Shown: positions 1 to 7,745 of the stretch, in pieces
Layout of the letters: every line of letters begins with the position of its first letter
Numbering within the stretch: the first letter of the stretch is position 1
Source of the DNA: Streptomyces chattanoogensis
Lineage (GTDB): Bacteria > Actinomycetota > Actinomycetes > Streptomycetales > Streptomycetaceae
DNA: 64,000 bases
Assembly: GCF_001294335.1 (NCBI RefSeq)
Contig: NZ_LGKG01000001.1
Span: forward strand, 496,001 to 560,000
Direction of reading: 5' to 3'
Program-made: the position numbers and the translations under genes
Notes under the pieces: generated by a model
What the model was told of the DNA's origin: nothing
Database searches by the model: none
Seen by the model: only the letters and a program-made list of their open reading frames with translations

Positions 1-1
1 T

Positions 2-472
2 CTGCTGCTGCTGGCCCGGCTGGACGCGGGGGAGCGGCCCGGGGAGGCTCGTGTCGATCTGGCCGCGCTGGTGCGGGAGGAGAGCTCGCAGCGGGTCGGG
101 GACCGGATCCCGGTACGGGTGGGGGACCTGGCGGGCGTCGAAGTGGCCGGTTCCCGTGGGCAGTTGGGGCGGGTGCTGGGGAATCTGCTGGACAACGCGC
201 AGCGGCATGCGGTCTCCGCCGTGCGGGTGGCCGTGGCGCGCGCGGGGGAGTGGGCGGTGCTCCGGGTCGACGACGACGGGCCCGGCGTGCCGGAGGGGGA
301 GCGGGAGCGGATCTTCGAGCGGTTCGTACGGCTCGACGACGCGCGGGCCCGGGACGACGGCGGGGCCGGGCTGGGGCTGGCCATCGCGCGCGATGTCGCG
401 GTGCGGCACGGCGGCTCGCTGGCCGTACGCGACGGCTCGGTGTTCGAGCTGCGGCTGCCGTTGAAGAGCTGA
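2..472 (+). CDS. Sensor histidine kinase, C-terminal part (5'-truncated by window)
   Basis: The frame is open from base 2 and ends at TGA 470-472, so only the last 156 residues are present. They hold the end of the dimerisation region and a HATPase_c domain. Visible motifs are the N box NLLDNAQRH, the G1 box DDDGPGVP and the G2 box GGAGLGLAIARDVAVRHGG. The protein would phosphorylate a response regulator encoded just left of the window. Gene order around it (MarR, AIM24) resembles the S. coelicolor region that holds the RapA1/RapA2 pair; that orthology is memory-based inference. Signal input cannot be judged because the sensor part is missing. Confidence 0.9.
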   Translation: MLLLARLDAGERPGEARVDLAALVREESSQRVGDRIPVRVGDLAGVEVAGSRGQLGRVLGNLLDNAQRHAVSAVRVAVARAGEWAVLRVDDDGPGVPEGERERIFERFVRLDDARARDDGGAGLGLAIARDVAVRHGGSLAVRDGSVFELRLPLKS

Positions 473-476
473 CCCG

Positions 477-507
477 TCGCCGCGGCCCGGCCATCGGGCC
501 GCGGCGA
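477..507. terminator. Bidirectional hairpin terminator between convergent genes
   Basis: A perfect 13-bp stem (TCGCCGCGGCCCG at 477-489, complement at 495-507) with a 5-nt loop lies between the stop of the kinase and the stop of the MarR gene, where a shared terminator is expected. There is no clear T-tract, as is common in Streptomyces. Confidence 0.7.
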
Positions 508-511
508 GGGA

Positions 512-1006
512 TCAGAGGCCCCCGCGCTGGGTGCGCAGGTGCTCGGCCACCGGGGCCAGCGAGACGCGCAGCGCCTCGAGGTCCTCGGCGGCGAACAGGT
601 CGATGAAGTGCCTGCGCACCGAGGCGACATGGTGCGGGGCGACCCGGCGCATGGTCTCCCAGCCCTCGTCGGTGAGCACCGCGTAGAGGCCGCGGCGGTC
701 GGACTCGCAGCTCTCGCGGCGCACCAGGCCGGCGTTCTCCATGCGGGTGATCTGGTGCGACAGCCGGCTCTTGGACTGCAGGGTGCCGGCCGCCAGGTCG
801 CTCATCCGCAGCCGGTGGTCCTCGGCCTCGGAGAGGTTGACCAGGATCTCGTAGTCGTTGTTCGTCAGGCCGAACGGCTGCAGATCGCGCTCCAGCTGGT
901 GCATCAGCAGCCGGCTGACGTCCAGGTGGGTACGCCAGGCACGCTGTTCCTGGTCGGTCAGCCAGGCGGTGTCGCTGTCGTTCGGCTCGGTCGTCTCGGG
1001 CGTCAT
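512..1006 (-). CDS. MarR family transcriptional regulator
   Basis: 164 residues, normal MarR length. A winged helix-turn-helix spans roughly residues 50-125, with the recognition region LQSKSRLSHQITRMENAGLV followed by the wing residues SDRRG. It begins at ATG 1004-1006. Dimeric MarR proteins bind palindromic operators and release on ligand binding. The region just upstream is AT-rich and may hold its own operator. Position next to the kinase fragment and the AIM24 genes fits the S. coelicolor AbsC (zinc-linked antibiotic regulator) neighbourhood, but I infer this from remembered gene order only and give no symbol. Its targets are not evident here. Confidence 0.9.
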   Translation of the reverse strand: MTPETTEPNDSDTAWLTDQEQRAWRTHLDVSRLLMHQLERDLQPFGLTNNDYEILVNLSEAEDHRLRMSDLAAGTLQSKSRLSHQITRMENAGLVRRESCESDRRGLYAVLTDEGWETMRRVAPHHVASVRRHFIDLFAAEDLEALRVSLAPVAEHLRTQRGGL

Positions 1007-1026
1007 GGAGGAATTCTATCCGTAAA

Positions 1027-1047
1027 AGTTGAATAGTTAATTAAATT
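1027..1047. promoter_or_regulatory. AT-rich island, probable MarR promoter/operator
   Basis: This 21-bp stretch reads AGTTGAATAGTTAATTAAAT and contains the palindrome TTAATTAA. It is strikingly AT-rich against a >70% GC background and lies 21-41 bp upstream of the MarR start. It probably carries the promoter and an autoregulatory site; no exact symmetry was found beyond the TTAATTAA core. Confidence 0.45.
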
Positions 1048-1189
1048 GGCTGGGTGAGGCCCTGCGGTGGCCGGGCTGCGCACCCGTGCCGCGGCGGACA
1101 TCCGCCGGCCCCCGTGCCGGCGGGCAGGACGTCACGATGACCCCGCGCGATTGGTCAGACGTTCGAGGTCACCGTCCGCAGACTACCGC

Positions 1190-1963
1190 TCACAGCCCGA
1201 AGCGGCGCTGGAGGTCCCCCAGGCCACCGGGCAGCTGGGGCAGTTGTGAGCCACTTTGCGCCGGGTGCCCGCCCCCGCCCGGAACGCCCGCCTCGTCCGG
1301 TACCGCACCCGTCGCCAGCTCCGGCATCAGCACCTCCGTGGACTGGAGCAGCACCGTCCCCGCGCCCACGAACTCGAACTGGTGCTCCTCGCCGGAGGCC
1401 CCGCCGATCCCGGTGTGCGCCCGCAGCCCGCCGAGGAATCCCCGCAGGTACTGGTGGTCGTAGTGGTGGCACGGGGAGGGGCAGTCCGCCCAGCCGACGA
1501 GCGCCTGCGGGTCCACCCGGATCGGTGGCTCGACAAAGACCACCGGTCCGTTGGAGGCCGCCACGAACTTGCCCGTGCCGATCAGGGTGAGAAAGCCCGG
1601 GATGATCGACTGCTTCAGCGCCAGAGATGGCTGAAAGGCGAGCAGGTTGCCGGAACGGATGGTGAGGTTGCCGTCCTCGAGGTCATAGGAATTGACGTCG
1701 AAGGCGCGGTCGGCGAGCAGCATCTTGCCCTGGCCCTCGGCGACGACCCAGTCGGCGGCGTGCAGCGGGGAGTGGAAACTGCCCGCGATCAGCCGGTCGA
1801 GACGGCCGTGCCCGATGCCGTGGAAGTCGATCGACCCGTAATAGGCGATCATCTTCCCCTTCTGCAGAAACCACTGGCCGTTGAGGTCCACGCTGAAGGC
1901 GTACGGATTGACGTTGTCGTCGGCCGGCAGCGTGGCGACGTCGTGGATGACGGGACCGGTCAA
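1190..1963 (-). CDS. AIM24 family protein (third of three)
   Basis: 257 residues. Start taken as TTG 1961-1963, which overlaps the stop of the upstream gene as TTGA and follows a strong GGAGGAGAAG ribosome site. The family has a tryptophan-RNA-attenuator-like beta fold; its bacterial role is unknown, although the yeast member affects mitochondrial membrane organisation. Glycine-rich strands (NGQWFLQKGKMIAYYGSIDF) and the segment HYDHQYLRGFLGGLRAHTG are visible. The C-terminal tail of about 35 residues is proline/glycine-rich and is missing from its two neighbours. This copy is the most divergent of the trio. The longer open frame running upstream to 2620 is antisense-style read-through and was not used. 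Confidence 0.85.
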   Translation of the reverse strand: MTGPVIHDVATLPADDNVNPYAFSVDLNGQWFLQKGKMIAYYGSIDFHGIGHGRLDRLIAGSFHSPLHAADWVVAEGQGKMLLADRAFDVNSYDLEDGNLTIRSGNLLAFQPSLALKQSIIPGFLTLIGTGKFVAASNGPVVFVEPPIRVDPQALVGWADCPSPCHHYDHQYLRGFLGGLRAHTGIGGASGEEHQFEFVGAGTVLLQSTEVLMPELATGAVPDEAGVPGGGGHPAQSGSQLPQLPGGLGDLQRRFGL

Positions 1964-2610
1964 AGCTTCTCCTCCGACGCCTGGACGTAGACGGTGCCCT
2001 GGCCCGACAGCTCCAGCTGGAAGGCCTCCCCCGAGCCGCGGCCGACCATGTCGCGCCAGCCGAGTGCGGCGGACAGTTTGTTGCGGACCTCGCCGCGGTG
2101 CGCGACATAGGCCTGCGGGTCGACATGGACCGGGCGCTGGGGCGTGATCGGCAGCTCGATGACGCCGCCGTGCGCCATCACCGCGGCCGAGCCATGTCCC
2201 TTGAGGGTCGTCGTGAACAGGCCCTGCCCGGTGACCTGGCCGCGCACCATGCCCATCACCCCGCCCTGCGAGCCCATGAACATCGTGCCCTGGTCCAGCG
2301 AACCGTCGAAGGCCAGCAGCCGGTCGGCCTCGACGTACAGCGTCTCGCCCGTCAGGTCGACGACATGGACGTGATGGCCGCCGTGGCCGAACATCACCGT
2401 CCCGCTGCCCTCCACCGTCATCAACGGGGTCGCCTCGCCCGCGATCCGCCGCCCGATCATCGAGCCGATTCCGCCCTGCCCGCCCTGGATGTTCGGGGTG
2501 AAGGACACCTCGCCGCGATAGGCCAGCATCGCCCCGCGCTGGCTGAACATCCGCTGCCCCGGCGCGATCCGGGCCTCCACCATGCGGGAGTTGAGTGCCG
2601 TGAACGGCAT
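1960..2610 (-). CDS. AIM24 family protein (second of three)
   Basis: 216 residues, start ATG 2608-2610 overlapping the preceding TGA by one base (TGATG). It shows the typical AIM24 pattern: MLAYRGEVSFTPNI near residue 28, glycine-rich GGQGGIGSMIGRRIAGE, LYVEADRLLAF, GLFTTTLKGHG and a C-terminal GSGEAFQLELSGQGTVYVQASE. The copy upstream has the same order of motifs, so the two arose by tandem duplication. No signal peptide or membrane segment is visible, so a cytoplasmic or peripheral location is likely. Overlapping junctions on both sides indicate that all three are co-translated and may form a complex. Confidence 0.9.
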   Translation of the reverse strand: MPFTALNSRMVEARIAPGQRMFSQRGAMLAYRGEVSFTPNIQGGQGGIGSMIGRRIAGEATPLMTVEGSGTVMFGHGGHHVHVVDLTGETLYVEADRLLAFDGSLDQGTMFMGSQGGVMGMVRGQVTGQGLFTTTLKGHGSAAVMAHGGVIELPITPQRPVHVDPQAYVAHRGEVRNKLSAALGWRDMVGRGSGEAFQLELSGQGTVYVQASEEKL

Positions 2611-3248
2611 CAGACCTCACCGCCCACGGTGTTGCGCTCGCTGGGCTGTACGTACACCAGGCCCTCGCCCTCGAACCGGATCTGGAACGCCTCGCCGGAG
2701 CCCTCCCCTATGAGGGTCCGGAAGTTCACCCCCGACTGGAAGTGCTGCTTGAGGCCCCCGGTGTGCGCGATATACGCCCCCGGGTCCACCTGGAGCGGGT
2801 ACTGCTTGGTGACCCGCAGCACCACCGCCGGCCCGTCGGAAGTGATCGCGGCCTGGCCGGTGCCCTCGACGGTGGTGGTGAACAGGCCGTTGCCCTGCGA
2901 GGCGCCCCGCATCCCGGTGAACGTCGTCCCGGTGCGCAGCGCTGCGTCCGTGCACAGCAGATTGCTGGCCTCGACGTAGAGCTTCTCGCCCTGCAGCCGC
3001 ACCAGGTTGATCTCGCTCGCCCGGTCCGCGAAGTAGCAGGTGCCGTGGCCCTTCACCTCCATCACGGCCATCTGCTCGCCGGTCAGCCGACGGGTCACCA
3101 TGCCGCGCAGACCCTCGCCGCCCCCGGTCATCTTCTTGAACGACATCTGGCCGTCGTACGCGACCATCGCACCGTTTTTCGCCTTGACGGCATCGCCCGT
3201 CATATCGACGGCGAGCACCTTGCTCCCCTGGAGCCGAAACTGAGCCAC
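2610..3248 (-). CDS. AIM24 family protein (first of three)
   Basis: 212 residues from GTG 3246-3248. Key motifs are MVAYDGQMSFKKMTGGGEGL, LYVEASNLLCTDAAL, GLFTTTVEGTGQ and GSGEAFQIRFEGEGLVYVQPSE. The frame stays open to 3608, but conserved AIM24 sequence begins at the chosen GTG and the upstream extension lacks family character. It is the first gene of the three-gene operon, so the promoter should lie in 3249-3458, shared with the divergent DUF3817 gene. Function is unknown; the family is defined by structure and conservation only. Confidence 0.87.
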   Translation of the reverse strand: MAQFRLQGSKVLAVDMTGDAVKAKNGAMVAYDGQMSFKKMTGGGEGLRGMVTRRLTGEQMAVMEVKGHGTCYFADRASEINLVRLQGEKLYVEASNLLCTDAALRTGTTFTGMRGASQGNGLFTTTVEGTGQAAITSDGPAVVLRVTKQYPLQVDPGAYIAHTGGLKQHFQSGVNFRTLIGEGSGEAFQIRFEGEGLVYVQPSERNTVGGEV

Positions 3249-3379
3249 GGACCAGACGGTAGTCGGCGGGCCGGGCGCGCGTACCGGACGGGACCCCAAT
3301 TGGTCACGGTCTGCCCCGGAGCGGCCCTTGGTGGCCCCGCCCGCGGTGATCGTCCGGGCGGCTGTCACAATGGACCAAC

Positions 3380-3401
3380 GCTTGTGAACTCTTGCACAAG
3401 C
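3380..3401. promoter_or_regulatory. Inverted repeat in divergent AIM24 / DUF3817 promoter region
   Basis: Arms GCTTGTG (3380-3386) and CACAAGC (3395-3401) are exact complements separated by 8 nt. The repeat is 58 bp upstream of the DUF3817 start and 132 bp upstream of the AIM24 start. It could be an operator for either direction. No regulator is assigned. Confidence 0.35.
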
Positions 3402-3458
3402 CATACCGAGCCCTTGCAGGCCATCACCGCCTCCCTCCGCCGTACTGACGAGGTTCCC

Positions 3459-3809
3459 GTGGACATCAAGACCGCCGCCGCCCTGCACCGACTGCGCCTG
3501 GCCTCCATCCCCGAGGCGATCTCCTTCCCGGCGCTGCTGATCTTCGGCACCGGTTTCCGGCTGGCCTTCGACTACGACGCCCTGGTCATGCCGCTCGGCC
3601 TGATCCACGGCATCCTGTTCATCGCGTACGTCGTGCTGCTGCTCGATGTCTGGAACCGCACCAAGTGGCCCTTCAAGCGCGCCGCTTACTTCTTCCTCCT
3701 GGCGATCGTGCCCTTCGGCGGGCTCTACGGGGACCGGGTCCTGCGGCGCGAGGAAGAGGCCGGTGTGATCGCCGCCCGTGCGCGCAAGGAAGGGGTCATC
3801 AACGCATGA
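3459..3809 (+). CDS. DUF3817 integral membrane protein
   Basis: 116 residues from GTG 3459-3461. Three hydrophobic segments are visible, at about residues 17-33, 40-62 and 72-90, with the family motif [20 protein letters not shown] in the middle and basic residues after it. DUF3817 proteins are small actinobacterial membrane proteins of unknown function. The stop overlaps the next start as ATGA, so it is translationally coupled to a thiamine-binding-type protein. The window has a second, divergent DUF3817 copy at 7303 next to a different MarR gene. Confidence 0.87.
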   Translation: MDIKTAAALHRLRLASIPEAISFPALLIFGTGFRLAFDYDALVMPLGLIHGILFIAYVVLLLDVWNRTKWPFKRAAYFFLLAIVPFGGLYGDRVLRREEEAGVIAARARKEGVINA

Positions 3810-4102
3810 TCGTCGCCTTTTCCGTCAGCCCGCTGGGCGTCGGCGAGGACGTCGGTGAATACGTCGCCGATGCGGTCCGGGTGGTCCGCGAGTCGGGGCT
3901 GCCCAACCGTACGGACGCGATGTTCACCTCCATCGAGGGCGAGTGGGACGAGGTCATGGACGTCGTCAAGCGCGCCGTCGCCGCCGTCGAGGCGCGCGCC
4001 GGGCGGGTCTCGCTGGTGCTGAAGGCGGATATCCGGCCGGGCGTCACGGACGGTCTGACCTCGAAGGTCGAGACGGTCGAGCGCCATCTCGCCCAGGACT
4101 GA
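3806..4102 (+). CDS. MTH1187 family thiamine-binding protein
   Basis: 98 residues from ATG 3806, overlapping the previous stop. It matches the MTH1187/YkoF-like (former DUF77) family: a compact ferredoxin-like fold opening with [20 protein letters not shown], a central [20 protein letters not shown] and ending [23 protein letters not shown]. Family members bind thiamine or related ligands and often lie near transporters. Here the partner is a DUF3817 membrane protein, so a role together at the membrane is possible but not shown. Confidence 0.87.
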   Translation: MIVAFSVSPLGVGEDVGEYVADAVRVVRESGLPNRTDAMFTSIEGEWDEVMDVVKRAVAAVEARAGRVSLVLKADIRPGVTDGLTSKVETVERHLAQD

Positions 4103-4106
4103 GCGC

Positions 4107-4139
4107 CGGCCGCAGCAGCGTCACCCGCTGCTCCGGCCG
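4107..4139. terminator. Hairpin between convergent genes
   Basis: A 14-bp stem with one mismatch (CGGCCGCAGCAGCG at 4107-4120 pairing with 4126-4139) and a 5-nt loop sits just after the thiamine-binding gene and overlaps the stop of the converging regulator. Likely a shared terminator. Confidence 0.55.
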
Positions 4140-5113
4140 CCCGCCGCCAGGGCGATGCCCAGCGGAGTCCGCTCGTACCGCACCTGATGTCCGTGCCGGC
4201 GCGAGGCCAGCAGCCCGGCGTCGCGCAGCACGGACAGATGCGCCGATACGGACGAGGGCGCCAGCCCCAGGCGGTGGGCCAGGGCCGTGGTGGTCGTCGG
4301 GGTGTCCAGGGCGGCCAGGACGGCCGCCCGGTTCGCGCCCAGCAGCCGTACGAGCGCCGGGCCCGCCTCCGGCTCGCTCCACAGCCCGCCGATGCCGCGC
4401 GCCGGATAGATCACCGTGGGCTGCCACGGCGGATCGAACCCGCTCACCACATCCGGCCAGACGAACACGCTCGGCAGCAGCAGCACCCCGCGCCCGTCCA
4501 GATCCTGCATCTGGACGAAGTCGGTGCGGGTCCGGACCGTGAGCGTGCCCCCGGACCAGGTCAGCCGCGGATGCAGATCCCCGAACAGCAGCTTGAGCCC
4601 GCCGTCGGCCAACTGCCGTGACCGGTAGGCGATTTCCGCCTCCAGCAGGGTGCGCAGCCGCGGCCAGTCCGGGGCCAGCAGCGCATGCCAGGCCCGTTCG
4701 GTGACATCCGCCAGCTCCTGGACCGCCCGCGCCGGGTCCGCCAGCGCCGCCCGCCCGCGCGCCGACTCGGCCGCCCCCGGCACACACGCCAGCGACTTGG
4801 CCATCTCGGCCCGCGCCACCGCCGGATCGGTGGCCCGTAACAGCACCAGCTCCTCGCCGAACCCGGCCAGCGGTACGTCCGGCGGCCGGCCCAGGAAATC
4901 CGGTGTGTAGCCGGGCGACGGCATGAACAGCCACAGCGGCGACAGATCCAGCCCCGCCACCGTCTCGCGCAGCCGTCGCAGCCACGGCCGGTGATAGCCG
5001 TGCCGGTCCGCGCGGCGCAGGGTCCGTACCGCCTCGTGCGTCTCGCACAGCGGCGAAATGGCGAACCGGACGCGCAGGAAGTCATCCGCCCCGAAATGCA
5101 GGTCCAGCGGCAT
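4121..5113 (-). CDS. DUF5937 / ArsR-type winged-helix regulator
   Basis: 330 residues from ATG 5111-5113. The N-terminal two thirds is the DUF5937 region (MPLDLHFGADDFLRVRFAIS onward), probably ligand-binding. The last 80 residues form an ArsR winged helix with LAHRLGLAPSSVSAHLSVLR as the DNA-reading helix. No metal-binding cysteine pair is visible, so metal sensing is unlikely. The gene is divergent from an MFS transporter with 91 bp between starts, and a perfect 16-bp palindrome lies in that gap. This is the layout of a repressor controlling an efflux pump and itself. Confidence 0.87.
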   Translation of the reverse strand: MPLDLHFGADDFLRVRFAISPLCETHEAVRTLRRADRHGYHRPWLRRLRETVAGLDLSPLWLFMPSPGYTPDFLGRPPDVPLAGFGEELVLLRATDPAVARAEMAKSLACVPGAAESARGRAALADPARAVQELADVTERAWHALLAPDWPRLRTLLEAEIAYRSRQLADGGLKLLFGDLHPRLTWSGGTLTVRTRTDFVQMQDLDGRGVLLLPSVFVWPDVVSGFDPPWQPTVIYPARGIGGLWSEPEAGPALVRLLGANRAAVLAALDTPTTTTALAHRLGLAPSSVSAHLSVLRDAGLLASRRHGHQVRYERTPLGIALAAGGRSSG

Positions 5114-5149
5114 GGCCGCGCCTCCCTCCCCAGGACCCCGGTGCCGGGA

Positions 5150-5165
5150 TTCGGCTGCAGCCGAA
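5150..5165. promoter_or_regulatory. Perfect 16-bp palindrome, probable operator
   Basis: TTCGGCTGCAGCCGAA is an exact palindrome placed 37 bp from the DUF5937/ArsR start and 40 bp from the MFS start. Symmetry and position make it the leading candidate binding site for the DUF5937/ArsR protein. Confidence 0.65.
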
Positions 5166-5204
5166 ACACTACGGTCCGGCGGCCGCCCCCGGCACGCTGC
5201 CGCC

Positions 5205-6476
5205 ATGCCCTCCGTCACCGGGCCCGCACAGCCGGGCCGCGCCCCCGCACGCCCCGACGCGGACGGGCGAGCCGCCGCGGCCGGGTACCGCGCCGTCTTC
5301 GCCGTCCCCGAATTCCGCTTCGTCTTCGCCGCCCATCTGCTCTCCTCCCTCGGCGTGGTCGTCTGCGAGATCGCACTCTCCCTCCTGGTCTTCGACCGCA
5401 CCGCATCGCCCCTGCTCAGCGCCCTGACCTTCGCCCTCGGCCTGCTCCCGTACGCCCTGGGCGGCACCCTCCTGTCGGCCGTTGCCGACCGCTGTCCGGC
5501 GCGCACCGTCCTGGTCGTCTGCGATGTCCTGTGCGCCCTCGCCGCGGCGGGCATGGTCGCTCCCGGCGCCCCCGTCGCCCTCCTCCTCTTCCTCCGCTGT
5601 GTGACCGCCGCCATCGCCCCCGTCTTCGCCGGGACCCGGGCCGGCACCCTCGGCGAGATCCTCGGCGACGGCGAGCTGTTCGCCCTGGGCCGGTCCGTCA
5701 TCCGCCTCGTCAACCAGGGCGCCCAGCTGGCCGGCTTCGCCGCGGGGGGCCTGCTGCTCGCCGTCGCGTCCCCCCGGGCGGTGCTCGCCGTCACCGCCTG
5801 CACCTTCGCCGGCTCGGCGCTCCTGCTGCGGCTGGGCACCCGTGCCCGCCCCGCGCGCGACACCGCCCGCGGCGCGCTCCTGGGCGCCTCCCTGGGCGGC
5901 GCCCGCCGCCTCCTGGCCGACCGCCGGATCCGCGCCCTCCTCCTGCTCTCCTGGCTGCCGCCCGCCTTCGTGGTCATCCCCGAGGCCCTGCTGGTCCCCT
6001 ACGGCAACCTCCTGGGCACCGGCCCGGCCGGCCTCGGCCTCCTCCTGTGCGCCATGCCCATCGGCGCGATCACCGCCGAAGCCCTGGTCGGCGCGTTTCT
6101 CCCCCCGCACGTCCGCACCCGCCTCACCTTCCCCATGGGCCTCTTCGCCGTCCTCCCCTCCCTCGGCTTCGCGGCCCGCCCCTCCTTCGGCTGGGCCGTC
6201 CTTCTGCTCGTCCTCACCGGCACCGGGATCTCGTACAACTTCGGCGTCGACCGCTGGTTCGTGGCCGCCGTGCCGGACCGCCTGCTGGGGCAGGCGATGA
6301 CCCTGATGCAGGCAGGCCGCATGACGGTCATGGGCCTGGCGATGGGTCTGGGCGGGGTGGCCGCCTCGTACGCCCCGCTGGAGGTCGTGATGCCGGCGGC
6401 GGGGGTGGTGGGGTCGGTGTGCGTCCTCGTCGCCGTCTGGGAGGTTCGTCGTACGTCGTCGGGTGCGGCGCCGTAG
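5205..6476 (+). CDS. MFS transporter
   Basis: 423 residues from ATG 5205. It has about 12 hydrophobic segments, beginning at residue 30 with EFRFVFAAHLLSSLGVVVC. The cytoplasmic loop between segments 2 and 3 (GGTLLSAVADRCPARTVLVV) fits the major facilitator motif A region with a degenerate sequence. Such proteins usually expel small molecules by proton exchange. Divergent pairing with an ArsR-type regulator suggests an inducible efflux or resistance role. The substrate cannot be told from sequence. Confidence 0.88.
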   Translation: MPSVTGPAQPGRAPARPDADGRAAAAGYRAVFAVPEFRFVFAAHLLSSLGVVVCEIALSLLVFDRTASPLLSALTFALGLLPYALGGTLLSAVADRCPARTVLVVCDVLCALAAAGMVAPGAPVALLLFLRCVTAAIAPVFAGTRAGTLGEILGDGELFALGRSVIRLVNQGAQLAGFAAGGLLLAVASPRAVLAVTACTFAGSALLLRLGTRARPARDTARGALLGASLGGARRLLADRRIRALLLLSWLPPAFVVIPEALLVPYGNLLGTGPAGLGLLLCAMPIGAITAEALVGAFLPPHVRTRLTFPMGLFAVLPSLGFAARPSFGWAVLLLVLTGTGISYNFGVDRWFVAAVPDRLLGQAMTLMQAGRMTVMGLAMGLGGVAASYAPLEVVMPAAGVVGSVCVLVAVWEVRRTSSGAAP

Positions 6477-6623
6477 ATGGTTCCGTTGTTTCACCGGGCG
6501 GAGGTCGACCACGGACGGGAGGGGGCGCTCCGCAGGGACGGAGTACCGGAGGGGAGCCCCCGCACCCACCGCTACGCAAAGCCCGACCGCAACGGCCAAC
6601 CCCCACCCCCCGCCGGAGGCGAA

Positions 6624-6645
6624 ACGGCGCCGCAGACGACAACGT
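6624..6645. repeat. Intergenic 22-bp repeat, copy 1
   Basis: This segment (core GGCGCCGCAGACGACAACGT) occurs identically at 37061-37082. Both copies lie in gene-free DNA, both are preceded by CGCAACGGC (6588-6596 and 37042-37050), and both are surrounded by GC-rich hairpin-forming sequence. The 6477-6728 gap holds no gene. Confidence 0.7.
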
Positions 6646-6728
6646 GGGGAGAAACCCCGACCGGCCCCGGGGGACCGAAACCTGAGACAAGGCCGCCCAG
6701 GATATGACCGGCGGGTAGGGTCAAAGAC

Positions 6729-7238
6729 GTGTCGAAGCCGCTCAGCCTTGCTTTTGACCCCATCGCGCGTGCCGACGAGTTGTGGCGGCAGAGATGGGGC
6801 GCCGTGCCCCCGATGGCCGCGATCACCTCGATCATGCGGGCCCACCAGATCCTGCTGGCCGAGGTGGACGCCGTGGTCAAGCCGTACGGGCTGACCTTCG
6901 CGCGCTACGAGGCGCTGGTGCTGCTGACCTTCTCCAAGGCCGGTGAGCTGCCGATGTCCAAGATCGGCGAGCGGCTGATGGTGCACCCGACCTCGGTGAC
7001 GAACACCGTCGACCGGCTGGTGAAGTCGGGTCTGGTCGCCAAGCGCCCCAACCCGAACGACGGCCGTGGCACCCTCGCCTCCATCACCGACAAGGGCCGC
7101 AAGGTGTGCGATGCCGCCACCCATGACCTGATGGCGATGGACTTCGGGCTCGGTGCGTACGACGCCGAGGAATGCGGCGAGATCTTCGCGATGCTGCGGC
7201 CGCTGCGGGTGGCGGCGGGGGACTTCAAGGAGGAGTGA
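6729..7238 (+). CDS. MarR family transcriptional regulator
   Basis: 169 residues from GTG 6729-6731. The MarR winged helix spans about residues 60-130, with LPMSKIGERLMVHPTSVTNT as the helix-turn-helix and VAKRPNPNDGRGTLASIT as the wing. The N-terminal extension of about 35 residues is longer than average. It is followed after 64 bp by a DUF3817 membrane protein and then by icmA. A MarR/DUF3817/icmA order is, as far as I recall, conserved in Streptomyces. Ligand and targets are unknown. Confidence 0.9.
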   Translation: MSKPLSLAFDPIARADELWRQRWGAVPPMAAITSIMRAHQILLAEVDAVVKPYGLTFARYEALVLLTFSKAGELPMSKIGERLMVHPTSVTNTVDRLVKSGLVAKRPNPNDGRGTLASITDKGRKVCDAATHDLMAMDFGLGAYDAEECGEIFAMLRPLRVAAGDFKEE

Positions 7239-7302
7239 CCGCCCCGCCCGGAGCCGGGGGGCGGCGAAGATCGCCCCGGAACGGGCGCTTACGCTCGTAT
7301 CC

Positions 7303-7635
7303 ATGAAATCCAGCGTGCTGACCCGCTACCGGGTGATGGCCTATGTCACGGCCGTCATGCTCCTCGTCCTGTGCGCGTGCATGGTGGCCAAGTACGGCTT
7401 CGGGGTGGGCAAGGACCTCACCCTCGTCGTTTCCCAGGTCCACGGCGTGCTCTACATCATCTACCTGGTCTTCGCCTTCGACCTGGGCTCCAAGGCCAAG
7501 TGGAAGTTCGAGAAGCTGCTGTGGGTGCTGGTCGCCGGGACGATCCCGACGGCCGCGTTCTTCGTCGAGCGCAAGGTCGTCCGCGAGATCCAGCCGCTGC
7601 TCGCCGAGGGTGCGCCGCAGCCGGTCAAGGTCTGA
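7303..7635 (+). CDS. DUF3817 integral membrane protein (second copy)
   Basis: 110 residues from ATG 7303. Three hydrophobic segments at about residues 11-30, 39-58 and 70-85; the central family motif appears as VHGVLYIIYLVFAFDLGSKA. It shares the fold and spacing of the DUF3817 gene at 3459 but differs at most positions. A hairpin terminator with a short T-run follows, separating it from icmA. Function unknown. Confidence 0.85.
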   Translation: MKSSVLTRYRVMAYVTAVMLLVLCACMVAKYGFGVGKDLTLVVSQVHGVLYIIYLVFAFDLGSKAKWKFEKLLWVLVAGTIPTAAFFVERKVVREIQPLLAEGAPQPVKV

Positions 7636-7653
7636 GCCGCCTCCCTCCGCCAC

Positions 7654-7683
7654 GCGCCCGTCCCCCTTACGGACGGGCGCTTT
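7654..7683 (+). terminator. Intrinsic terminator
   Basis: A perfect 10-bp stem, GCGCCCGTCC (7654-7663) with GGACGGGCGC (7671-7680), is followed directly by TTT. It ends the MarR-DUF3817 transcript before icmA. Confidence 0.8.
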
Positions 7684-7745
7684 CGTGTACAGCGCGTGGA
7701 TGTCACCGGCCCTTCGGGGGATCGTCCGCCGTCTCCCATCGACAA

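Noticed and set aside
1190..2620. A 476-residue frame covering two AIM24 genes
   Set aside because: Only its C-terminal 257 residues are AIM24-like; the rest is out-of-frame reading of the middle AIM24 gene. TTG 1963 with a strong ribosome site is the real start.
4121..5977. A 618-residue frame extending the DUF5937/ArsR gene upstream over the MFS gene
   Set aside because: The extra N-terminus is Arg/Ala-rich shadow of the divergent transporter; family similarity begins at ATG 5113.
5169..7304. A 711-residue Glu/Gly-rich frame antisense to the MFS and MarR genes
   Set aside because: Composition is a codon-bias mirror of the real genes and no motif is recognisable.
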